From an archaeon (GTDB taxonomy: Archaea > Thermoproteota > Nitrososphaeria > Nitrososphaerales > UBA183), in the NCBI GenBank assembly GCA_021786335.1, contig JAJYNM010000024.1, forward strand, positions 1 through 12,111: 12,111 nt of DNA, given 5' to 3'. The notes beneath the pieces are model-generated. The model was not told the origin of the DNA. It worked only from the letters and a program-made list of their open reading frames with translations, and did not search any database. The position numbers were made by a program, and so were the translations under genes. Positions 6,318 to 12,111 of this stretch are shown one piece after another (positions within the stretch are counted from its first letter, which is position 1; every line of letters begins with the position of its first letter).

Positions 6318-6349
6318 TCTGTTGGCCCCTCAGCCAGCAGGTGGCACAG

Positions 6350-6706
6350 ATGCCAGTGAAGATGACAGAAGCAGCGGAGACGTACGAGGTCTGCCCCGTC
6401 GTGGAGTCTGTCAGGAAGGTCGGGAACGAGTGGCGGCTGATAGTCATCAGATACCTGCTGGACCGTCCGATGAGGTTCAACGAGCTGCTGAGGCTCGCAG
6501 GGGGGGTCGACGCGAAGACCCTGTCGCGGGTGCTGAAGTATCTCGCGGCCGAGGGGATAGTCAGAAGGGAGGTGCTGAGCACGCAGCCGTTCAGCGTCCG
6601 GTACGAGCTGACCCAGAAGGGGGAGCAGCTGAGGCCGGTGATCGAGTCGCTCAGGGCGTGGGGGGATCGGTGGGTCATCCCCGACATCCCGCCCGCGCGC
6701 AGGTAG
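6350..6706 (+). CDS. HxlR-family winged-helix transcriptional regulator
   Basis: 118 residues, the usual single-domain length. It has the family head EVCPVVESVRKVGNEWRLIV with the conserved Cys (C15), then RYLLDRPMRFNELLRLAGGV, the recognition-helix segment DAKTLSRVLKYLAAEGIV (about 54-71), and the wing VRREVLSTQPFSVRYELTQK, closing with GEQLRPVIESLRAWGDRW. Known: HxlR/MarR-like dimers bind palindromes. In several bacterial members the N-terminal Cys senses quinones, aldehydes or oxidants. Sensing here is inference from the Cys alone. ATG 6350 is used because it lies about 10 nt after the predicted transcription start; ATG 6362 is an alternative. It likely regulates itself and the divergent SnoaL-like gene. 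Part of its sequence (6447-6505) is repeated exactly in the relic at 2299-2357. It stops at TAG. Confidence 0.9.
   Translation: MPVKMTEAAETYEVCPVVESVRKVGNEWRLIVIRYLLDRPMRFNELLRLAGGVDAKTLSRVLKYLAAEGIVRREVLSTQPFSVRYELTQKGEQLRPVIESLRAWGDRWVIPDIPPARR
6447..6505 (+). repeat. 59-bp direct repeat, copy 2 (in the intact HxlR gene)
   Basis: Identical to 2299-2357. Both copies lie in the same orientation 4.1 kb apart, and this one is within a functional-looking gene. See the fragment at 2226-2360. Confidence 0.93.
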
Positions 6707-7072
6707 CCCACGAGCCCCCAGCAAGCCCAGGACATGGGTCAGCGGGGACGCGTCACGGTAGGCCCGCGCCAGCTCCTTTCGCGCGACCCTTCGTTCAACC
6801 CCGGGTTCGGTCCCCGCGGGCATCGGTCCGACACCCCGCCGGGGAGCACATGGTCGGGTTGGTCCGGACGTCGCGCGGGCCTATGACCGGGCCAGAGGAA
6901 GAGGAGGCGCCGAACTTGAAGCTAGACGAGAAGCGCGGCGGTCGGATCGGAGCAATTTGTGGAGGGACCGCCGCCTTCGCACCAGGTTCGGCCTCGACAT
7001 AGCACGGCCCAGACCCTCCGCCTCCGATTAGACAGCGCCTCGCGGTCAGGGAGCGCCCATAGGAGCGGATGC
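6707..7072. other. Gene-free stretch with a possible DJ-1/PfpI scrap
   Basis: No complete gene, RNA or repeat is evident between the HxlR stop and the end of the ArsR-like gene, which face each other. A plus-strand frame ending at TAG 7000-7002 contains RIGAICGGTAAFAPG (about 6943-6987). This resembles the nucleophile elbow of DJ-1/PfpI proteins (xAICGGTxxLAxAG), but nothing recognisable surrounds it. Confidence 0.35.
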
Positions 7073-7744
7073 CTACTCCAGGATGTCCCGCATCTCTTTC
7101 AGGATCTCCCGGATGACCGACTCCCTGAGGTCGAGGTCTTCTGAGAGCCTCCTCACGTCCATGTCGTGCTCATCTAGGATGCTGAAGATCACCCTCCGCT
7201 TCGCCCGCCCGTCCACCTTCTCGAGGGCCCTCGAAGCGGACTCCATCGCCTTGTTCCTGAGGTAGAGGAGCGCCGCCCTCTGCTCTTCAAGGTCCTCCAG
7301 CTTGCGGTCCAGGCGCCCCAGGAGCTCGGCGACGGCCGACACGTCGACCTGCTCCTCGCCGGATATCTTCGAAGCCTCCGCCCAGATCTCCCTTTCTTCG
7401 GTGGACAGCGCCCTCCCCTGGATCGAGCCGAAGGAGAACCCCCTCTGGATGAAGAGGTTCGGCGCCAGGTCGAGGGTGATGGAGACGCTCTTCGCGAGGG
7501 AGTAGGTCCTTCTCTGGGGGCCGCTGTCGCTCGCCATGTGGGACGACGTGACGACCCCAGCCTCCTCCATCATCATGAGGTGCTTCGCGACGAGGGCCTG
7601 CCCGAGGCCCAGCTCCTTGGAGAGCTGGAGCGCATAGCTGGGCCCCTGGCTCAGCCGCTTGACAATCCTCCTCCGGATAGGGTTCTCCAGGACCTGGAGG
7701 AAGGTGTCCAGCTCATCGTCTTCCATGCTCAAATCGCCTGACAT
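7073..7744 (-). CDS. ArsR-type winged-helix regulator, probable repressor of the hsp20-dnaK cluster
   Basis: 223 residues. The N-terminal winged helix (about 12-85) reads FLQVLENPIRRRIVKRLSQG, QLSKELGLGQALVAKHLMMM (helix-turn-helix), then the wing GPQRRTYSLAKS. A middle segment (about 135-178) is strongly heptad-like, predicting a coiled coil: AELLGRLDRKLEDLEEQRAA. The last 45 residues, RRVIFSILDEHDMDVRRLSE and DLRESVIREILKEMRDIL, look like a second small helical, HTH-like domain. No metal-binding ELCVCD-type motif of metal-sensing ArsR proteins is present. It lies 65 bp after dnaK on the same strand with no clear promoter in between, so co-transcription is likely. Archaeal heat-shock repressors such as Phr of Pyrococcus are also winged-helix proteins. 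The target is inferred to be the inverted repeat at 10285-10307. ATG 7744 has GAGGTT about 13 nt upstream; ATG 7726 is an alternative. Confidence 0.82.
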   Translation of the reverse strand: MSGDLSMEDDELDTFLQVLENPIRRRIVKRLSQGPSYALQLSKELGLGQALVAKHLMMMEEAGVVTSSHMASDSGPQRRTYSLAKSVSITLDLAPNLFIQRGFSFGSIQGRALSTEEREIWAEASKISGEEQVDVSAVAELLGRLDRKLEDLEEQRAALLYLRNKAMESASRALEKVDGRAKRRVIFSILDEHDMDVRRLSEDLDLRESVIREILKEMRDILE

Positions 7745-7809
7745 GGCGTCGTCAACCTCGCTCTGTCCGAGGACCCCCGGTCCCGACCCCCTCGTCCCGT
7801 GGCAGGCGC

Positions 7810-9660
7810 CTACTTCTTGTCGTCGTCCACCACTCGGTAGCTCGCGTCGCTGACGCCAGACCCTCCCCCCTCCCCTCTCGGCGGGACGGTCTGCTTTTGA
7901 GCCTGCTGGTACACCGACCCGCCGGCCTCCTGCAGCGCCTCCCTCAGATCATCCAGGGCCTCCCTGATCCTCCCTGAGTCTCTCCCCTCCAGGGCCTTCT
8001 TCACCCCCTGGATAGCTCCGTCGACCTTCCCCTCCATGGCCTTGTCGATCTTCCCTGTGAGCTGCTTCTTCGTGGCCTCAGCGGTGTACAACATGGAGTC
8101 TGCCTCGTTCCTCAGCTCGGCCTCCTCCTTCTTCTTCCTGTCCTGTTCGGCGTACGTCTCGGCTTCCCTCGCCAGCCTCTCCTTCTCCTCCTTCGAGAGC
8201 TTGGTGGAGGCAGTGATGGTGATCCTGTTCTCCTTCCCCGTCCCCAGGTCCTTGGCCGCGACGTTGAGTATCCCGTTGGCGTCGATGTCGAAGGTGACCT
8301 CTATCTGGGGGACCCCCCTCGGGGACGGAGGTATCCCGGTGAGGTTGAACATCCCGAGTGACACGTTGTCCCCGGCCATGGGGCGCTCCCCCTGCACGAC
8401 GTGGATCGTCACGGACGTCTGGAAGTCGGCGGCGGTGGTGAAGACCTTGCTCGCCTTCGTGGGTATCGTGGTGTTCTTCTCGACGAGCTTCTCCGCGAGC
8501 CCCCCCATGACCTCCACCCCGAGAGAGAGCGGCGTCACGTCGAGGAGGAGGATGTCCGTTATCTCCCCGGCGAGGGCGGCCCCTTGCACCCCCGCTCCGA
8601 TCGCGACCGCCTCCATCGGGTCGACCCCCCTCTCCGCCGGCTTCCCGACGACGTCCTCGACCGTCCTCCTGACGAGGGGCATCCTGGTCATCCCCCCGAT
8701 GAGGACGACCTTGTCTATGTCCTTCGGGGCGAGCTTGGCGTCGTCCAGCACCTTCCTGATGGGCTGCTCGATCTTGGTGACTATGGGCTCGGCCAGCTCC
8801 TCCAGCTTCGCCCTTGTCAGAACGTAGTGGAGGTTCTTGGGCCCCTTCGAGTCGCTCGCGAGGAAGGGGAGGTCTATGTCGGTCGAGATCAGGTTCGAGA
8901 GCTCTATCTTGGCCTTCTCCGCGGCCTCCTTCAGCCTCGCCATGGCGGTCCTGTCGCTGCGGACGTCGACCCCGGTCTTGCTCCGGAAGTCGTCCGCAAG
9001 CAGGTTGATTATCGCGTTGTCCACGTCCGCCCCCCCGGTCTGGGTGTCCCCGCTCGTGGCGAGGACCTGGAAGACCCCCTTCCCGAACTCCATCACTGTG
9101 ACGTCGTGGGTCCCCCCTCCGAAGCTGAAGACCAGGACCTTCATCGTCCTGTCGAGCTTGTCCAGCCCGTAGGCGAGGCACGCGGCGGTGGGCTCGTTGA
9201 TTATCCTGACGACCTCGAGCCCCGCTATCTCCCCGGCGTCCTTCGTGGCCTGCCTCTGGTTGTCGTTGAAGTGGGCGGGGACCGTGATCACAGCCTTCTT
9301 CACCGGGTAGCCGAGGAAAGTCTCGGCGTCCTTCTTGATCTTCTGCAGGATGAATGAGCTGATCTGCTGGGGGGTGTACTCCTTCCCGTAGAGCCTCACC
9401 GTGTAGTCGGTCCCCATCTTCCTCTTTATCTCGAAGACCGTCCCGTCCGGGTTCGTGACCATCTGCCTCTTCGCAGGCTCCCCGACCAGCAACTGGCCGT
9501 CCGGGGTGAACGCGACCACCGACGGGAACATCTTCCCCGCAGACGTCGGCCCCTCCGCGCTCGGGATGACTGTCGGCCTCCCCCCTTCATAGAGGGCCGC
9601 GGCCGAGTTGGTGGTCCCCAGGTCTATCCCGATTATCTTCTCAAAGCCCTTCTCACTCAA
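7810..9660 (-). CDS. dnaK: Molecular chaperone DnaK (Hsp70)
   Basis: 616 residues: nucleotide-binding domain about 1-370, linker [16 protein letters not shown], beta substrate domain, helical lid, and acidic tail ending VVDDDKK. ATP-site motifs: [12 protein letters not shown] (D13), FEIKRKMG (K79), [28 protein letters not shown] (E156), and phosphate loop [14 protein letters not shown] (179-191). The start of domain I lacks the roughly 25-residue insert of Gram-negative DnaK; the form is like archaeal and Firmicutes proteins, consistent with old acquisition from bacteria. Oddity: canonical D-L-G-G-G-T-F-D has S179 for the first Asp and H185 for Phe. That Asp (Hsc70 D199) takes part in ATP hydrolysis. 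The start is TTG 9660, chosen because GGTGAG lies 5 nt upstream and the frame then opens at the expected N-terminus. No grpE or dnaJ is in the window. It follows hsp20 by 34 bp. Confidence 0.97.
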   Translation of the reverse strand: MSEKGFEKIIGIDLGTTNSAAALYEGGRPTVIPSAEGPTSAGKMFPSVVAFTPDGQLLVGEPAKRQMVTNPDGTVFEIKRKMGTDYTVRLYGKEYTPQQISSFILQKIKKDAETFLGYPVKKAVITVPAHFNDNQRQATKDAGEIAGLEVVRIINEPTAACLAYGLDKLDRTMKVLVFSFGGGTHDVTVMEFGKGVFQVLATSGDTQTGGADVDNAIINLLADDFRSKTGVDVRSDRTAMARLKEAAEKAKIELSNLISTDIDLPFLASDSKGPKNLHYVLTRAKLEELAEPIVTKIEQPIRKVLDDAKLAPKDIDKVVLIGGMTRMPLVRRTVEDVVGKPAERGVDPMEAVAIGAGVQGAALAGEITDILLLDVTPLSLGVEVMGGLAEKLVEKNTTIPTKASKVFTTAADFQTSVTIHVVQGERPMAGDNVSLGMFNLTGIPPSPRGVPQIEVTFDIDANGILNVAAKDLGTGKENRITITASTKLSKEEKERLAREAETYAEQDRKKKEEAELRNEADSMLYTAEATKKQLTGKIDKAMEGKVDGAIQGVKKALEGRDSGRIREALDDLREALQEAGGSVYQQAQKQTVPPRGEGGGSGVSDASYRVVDDDKK

Positions 9661-9665
9661 AGTCT

Positions 9666-9671
9666 CTCACC
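9666..9671 (-). promoter_or_regulatory. Shine-Dalgarno that decides the TTG start of dnaK
   Basis: On the minus strand GGTGAG is followed after 5 nt by TTG (9660-9658). No ATG in frame lies near the conserved N-terminus, so this site supports the TTG start. Confidence 0.7.
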
Positions 9672-9676
9672 ACAAT

Positions 9677-9682
9677 AAAAAA
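9677..9682 (-). terminator. T-tract between hsp20 and dnaK, possible partial terminator
   Basis: On the minus strand, TTTTTT followed by ATT lies 13 nt after the hsp20 stop and just before dnaK. Archaeal RNA polymerase can terminate at T runs without a hairpin. A partial stop here would make more hsp20 than dnaK message. No strong hairpin is seen. Confidence 0.3.
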
Positions 9683-9694
9683 GGTCAAGGGGGC

Positions 9695-10270
9695 TCACTT
9701 CAGGGCTACCTTCGTCAGCTTGCTCGAAGTGGGCTCCCTCTTGGGTATCCTCATCGTGAGGATCCCGTCCTTCATAGTCCCTTCGACCTTCGCCCCTAGT
9801 ATCTGCTCGGGGAACTGGATGACCCTGTTGAAGGCGGAGTACGTCCTTTCGTGGCTGACGTACCTGGTGTCCTGAGACTTGCTCTCCTCCTGGAGCTGGG
9901 CAGTCAGCTGGATGACGTCATCCCCCACCTGGACGTCGATGTTGTCCTTGTTGAAACCCGGGAGCTCTGCGGTCAGCTCGTAGTACTCCCCGCGGTCGGC
10001 TACGTCGACGACGGGGTACCTGGTTGGGAGTGTCTCTGGTAGTGCCGGCGAGACGCCCCACGGCTGGAGCAGGGACGGCCCGAAGTAGGGTTCCCCGGGC
10101 CACGGGGCCGTCAGGAACGGCGACATGATGTCGTTGAAGGAGCTCCGAAAGTCCTCGAAGATCCTGTCAAGGTTGTTGGAAAGGCTCGTCTGGGCCAGGC
10201 TGGGTGCCTGGGTCCTGTTCCTCGAAGGGACTACGCTGCCGTTTTTCCGCGTGTTGTTTCGTGTGCTCAT
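9695..10270 (-). CDS. hsp20: Small heat-shock protein (Hsp20/alpha-crystallin family)
   Basis: 191 residues. A low-complexity, Ser/Asn/Arg-rich N-terminal arm (1-80) with NNLDRIFEDFRSSFNDIMSP, a common sHsp helix. Then an alpha-crystallin domain (about 84-180): YPVVDVADRGEYYELTAELP, GFNKDNIDVQVGDDVIQLTA, a loop with the HERTYSAFNRVIQFPE strand, and the family signature MKDGILTMRIPKREP (GIL at 169-171). Known: sHsps are ATP-independent holdases that hand partly unfolded proteins to Hsp70. Here dnaK is the next gene, 34 bp downstream. The N-terminal arm is longer than in most archaeal sHsps of about 150 residues. ATG 10270 is preceded by GAGGT with 7-nt spacing. It is the first gene of the cluster and carries the operator-like repeat in its promoter. 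Confidence 0.95.
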   Translation of the reverse strand: MSTRNNTRKNGSVVPSRNRTQAPSLAQTSLSNNLDRIFEDFRSSFNDIMSPFLTAPWPGEPYFGPSLLQPWGVSPALPETLPTRYPVVDVADRGEYYELTAELPGFNKDNIDVQVGDDVIQLTAQLQEESKSQDTRYVSHERTYSAFNRVIQFPEQILGAKVEGTMKDGILTMRIPKREPTSSKLTKVALK

Positions 10271-10277
10271 TTTTTAG

Positions 10278-10282
10278 ACCTC
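10278..10282 (-). promoter_or_regulatory. Shine-Dalgarno of hsp20
   Basis: GAGGT on the minus strand, 7 nt before ATG (10270-10268). It lies just downstream of the inverted repeat, so the predicted leader is very short. Confidence 0.6.
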
Positions 10283-10284
10283 TT

Positions 10285-10307
10285 GTATACTACCCCAAGT
10301 AGTATAC
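10285..10307. promoter_or_regulatory. Perfect 9-5-9 inverted repeat: likely heat-shock operator
   Basis: Arms GTATACTAC and GTAGTATAC pair without mismatch around the 5-nt spacer CCCAA. The site lies between a TATA-like element (10310-10317) and the hsp20 ATG, covering the expected transcription start near 10286. This is the classic place for an archaeal repressor to block polymerase or TFB-dependent initiation. The dimeric ArsR-like protein at 7073-7744 is the obvious candidate binder, which is inference. It could also act as an RNA hairpin if transcription starts further upstream. Confidence 0.72.
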
Positions 10308-10309
10308 CT

Positions 10310-10317
10310 AAATAAAC
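10310..10317 (-). promoter_or_regulatory. TATA-like element of the hsp20-dnaK cluster
   Basis: On the minus strand TTTATTTA stands in an A/T-rich pocket, preceded by AAG as a possible BRE part. About 27 nt downstream falls inside the inverted repeat, giving a leader of about 16 nt before the hsp20 ATG. No comparable element is visible before dnaK or the ArsR-like gene. Confidence 0.55.
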
Positions 10318-10651
10318 TTAGCGCATCCACGTCCCTGGGGCGTCTCAAGGAGGCGCGACTGGGCCCCGAACTCCCGGAGCAGGTTCGTCAGGGCCCCCTT
10401 CGCCATGGACGCCAAGACCGCCCGGTAGCAGGGGAAGTTGAATAAAGTCGTCGTAGGCGTACCTCCCAGGCTCCCCGCCGATGGAGGCCGCCGCGTCTCG
10501 CACCGCAGCGCCCGCCCTCCTCGGCCAAAGTCAGGGGGCGGTAGCGACAGGCCTCAGAGAGGTCGGAGCCGGCCGCCAGCCACCTGCTGACAGAGGGGGC
10601 CCCCAGGATACGTTCTAAAGCGCGCGTCGGTGGCGACAGCCACGGGAGCGC
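10318..10651. other. Gene-free divergent region between hsp20 and the permease
   Basis: GC-rich DNA between the divergent hsp20 and permease genes. There is no complete gene. A minus-strand frame ending at TAG 10308-10310 reads FNFPCYRAVLASMAKGALTN and on to LLETPQGRGCAKFI, which looks coding-like but has no clear start and no family I can name. It may be a relic. A weak TATA candidate for the permease, TTCTAAAG (10613-10620), lies about 35 nt before its ATG. Confidence 0.4.
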
Positions 10652-11917
10652 ATGGGTAGGAGGAAGCTGAGTTTCTGGGAGGCCACCGCAGTCGGGCTCG
10701 GGAACATAATCGGGGCCGGCATCTTCGTGATGGCGGGCTCAGCAGTCAGCGAGGCGGGGGCGGGGGCGCTGGTCGCCTTCGCGATCACGGCGGCCCTCGC
10801 CGTCACGGTCGGGCTGAACAGCGCGGAGCTCTCCTCGAAGCTCCCTGACGTTGAAGGGGGGGTCTACAGCTTCGCCAAGGTCACCCTGGGCGACACCATG
10901 GGGTTCCTCGTGGGGTGGTTCAGGCTGATCTCCTACGCGGTGAGCGGGGGCGCGGTCGCCCTGGGCTTCGCCGCCTATCTCGTCGACTTCGGGCTGCCGC
11001 AGCTGGCATACTTCCCCATCGCAGCGTCCCTCATCGTCGTCCTCTGTCTGATGGAGACGAAGGGGGTCAAGGTCGCCTCCGAGTTCGAGAAGTGGCTCGT
11101 GGTGTTCACCATCGCCGGGCTCAGCCTGACGGTCGGCGCCATCCTCTATTTCGGGAGGTACACCCCCGCCCACTTCGTCCCCCTGTTCCCCCTCGGGTCC
11201 CTGGGGGTCATCCAGGCCGCGAGCCTCGCCTTCTTCGCCTACTCCGGGTTCAACACGATAGCGACGCTCACCCCTGACGTGGAAGACGGGGCGAGGAAGG
11301 TCCCGAAGGCGATAGTCACCTCCCTCGGGGTGAGCTCGGTCTTCTACATCCTGGTGGTCTTCTCGATGCTCTACGCGATGAAGTGGACCGGGTACGGGAC
11401 CGCCTCGAACCCAGTCACGCTCGCCCTCGCAGCGGTCCGCGCCCCGGGCCCGGTGTCGAGCGTCGTCAGCGTGGCCGCCCTGACGGCGACCCTGACAGTG
11501 ACACTTTCGCTCATCATAGCCGGGTCGAGGACGACCAAGCAGATGGCGGAGGACAGGATGCTCCCCTCCTTCCTTGGCAAGGGGTCGAAGATGCCGACGC
11601 TGGTCATAGGCGCCGTGATGCTCTCCTCGCTCGCCCTCGGGAACGTCGAGTCTATCGCGCTCGTCGCCAACTTCGGGGTCATATTCTCCTACATGCTTTC
11701 AGGGGTCGAGGTGGCGATAACCAGGAAGAGGCGGATGAGCGGGGGGTACGTATCCCGAGGCTACCCTTACGTCCAGGCGTTCTCAGTCGTCCTCTCCGGC
11801 CTCCTGCTCCTCGCCCTCGGCGAGCGGTCGCTCGTAGTCGGCTCACTGACGCTGCTGGTGGGGCTCGTCGTGTACTCGGTGTACGAGCACATCATCAAGA
11901 AACCTCTGGCGTCGTAG
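10652..11917 (+). CDS. APC-superfamily amino-acid permease
   Basis: 421 residues with about 12 hydrophobic segments. Helix 1 is unwound around the Gly-rich substrate motif, ATAVGLGNIIGAGIFVMAGS (11-30; GxGxxIGxGIF is diagnostic). A second Gly-containing site appears in helix 6, AFFAYSGFNTIATLTPDVED (193-212), followed by the conserved cytoplasmic RKVPKAI loop. There is a short positively charged N-terminus and C-terminal tail (HIIKKPLAS). Known: APC transporters import amino acids or related cations coupled to H+ or Na+, or exchange them. The substrate cannot be read from this sequence. At 421 residues it is on the short side for the family (often 430-500). The start ATG 10652 gives the expected MGRRKLSFWEA head. 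It stops at TAG. No amino-acid metabolism gene is adjacent, and it is divergent from the heat-shock cluster. Confidence 0.93.
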   Translation: MGRRKLSFWEATAVGLGNIIGAGIFVMAGSAVSEAGAGALVAFAITAALAVTVGLNSAELSSKLPDVEGGVYSFAKVTLGDTMGFLVGWFRLISYAVSGGAVALGFAAYLVDFGLPQLAYFPIAASLIVVLCLMETKGVKVASEFEKWLVVFTIAGLSLTVGAILYFGRYTPAHFVPLFPLGSLGVIQAASLAFFAYSGFNTIATLTPDVEDGARKVPKAIVTSLGVSSVFYILVVFSMLYAMKWTGYGTASNPVTLALAAVRAPGPVSSVVSVAALTATLTVTLSLIIAGSRTTKQMAEDRMLPSFLGKGSKMPTLVIGAVMLSSLALGNVESIALVANFGVIFSYMLSGVEVAITRKRRMSGGYVSRGYPYVQAFSVVLSGLLLLALGERSLVVGSLTLLVGLVVYSVYEHIIKKPLAS

Positions 11918-12061
11918 GAGACCAAGGGGCACGGGGGCGCGCCATCCCTCTTGACGGGCCCCACCGGCGGCCTTTGGCCTCCCCTCCGGGGGGCTCTTGG
12001 CAGAGTGGACCCGGACGGAGGGCGGTGCCGGGGGCGGAAAGAGCTCGAGCCGGCGCGGTGC

Positions 12062-12111
12062 CTAGCTCTTGATCGCGGCGCTTACTTTTGCCGCCACGTC
12101 GCTAGGGATGG
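12062..12111 (-). CDS. C-terminal end of an unidentified protein (partial)
   Basis: On the minus strand the frame reads IPSDVAAKVSAAIKS followed by TAG (12064-12062), running off the window edge. The amphipathic helix-like ending is typical of a real C-terminus, and the composition fits the neighbours. At 15 residues no family can be named. It converges on the permease, with 144 nt of GC-rich DNA without a gene between them. Confidence 0.4.
   Translation of the reverse strand, partial: IPSDVAAKVSAAIKS

Noticed and set aside
8078..9357. Long open frames of 263, 318 and 367 codons overlapping dnaK
   Set aside because: All are out-of-frame or antisense shadows; DnaK is conserved along the whole length.
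11935..12010. Hairpin terminator after the permease
   Set aside because: Short GC palindromes such as CCCCTCCGGGG occur but no T-tract follows; in GC-rich DNA this is not enough.
1..12111. CRISPR array, rRNA or phage structural genes
   Set aside because: No regularly spaced repeats, no rRNA-like sequence and no phage structural motifs seen.

Overview
The window looks like part of an archaeal chromosome. The signs are TATA-like elements about 27 nt upstream of start codons (possible leaderless transcripts), a ribbon-helix-helix/PIN toxin-antitoxin pair, an archaeal-type DnaK without the Gram-negative-type insert, and archaeal HxlR, ArsR and APC families. The GC-rich right half and these families would fit a Thermoproteota/Nitrososphaeria-type lineage. 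No rRNA or marker gene is present, so that placement is inference.

Left block (about 1-5,100): a graveyard of accessory DNA with visibly lower GC than the rest. In order it holds a broken DUF4258-DUF2283 pair (385-824), one intact alpha/alpha-toroid (squalene-cyclase/prenyltransferase-fold) protein on the minus strand (1069-2049), a fragment of an HxlR regulator joined to a frameshifted short-chain dehydrogenase relic (about 2250-2792), a VapBC-type module whose antitoxin carries an in-frame TAG while the PIN toxin is intact (3061-3757), and a multiply broken IS110-family transposase (4012-5049, minus). The short gaps 825-1068, 2050-2250, 2793-3060 and 3758-4011 hold no gene I recognise.

Right block (about 5,100-12,111): intact, GC-rich genes. 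They are a RibD-C/dihydrofolate-reductase-fold protein (5170-5733), a SnoaL-like protein (5818-6285, minus) divergent from an HxlR regulator (6350-6706) around one shared TATA element, then a minus-strand stress cluster read hsp20 (10270-9695), dnaK (9660-7810), ArsR-like regulator (7744-7073), and an APC-family amino-acid permease (10652-11917). The last 50 bases hold the C-terminal end of another minus-strand gene.

How the genes work together: the clearest unit is the hsp20-dnaK-arsR cluster. A perfect 9-5-9 bp inverted repeat (10285-10307) lies between a TATA-like element and the hsp20 start, where a repressor would block transcription. The gaps to dnaK (34 bp) and arsR (65 bp) show no clear promoter. 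I infer a self-regulated heat-shock operon in which the last gene encodes the repressor. This DnaK also has Ser where the catalytic phosphate-loop Asp is expected. The second unit is the SnoaL/HxlR divergent pair, whose regulator shares a 59-bp exact match with the relic fragment 4.1 kb away.
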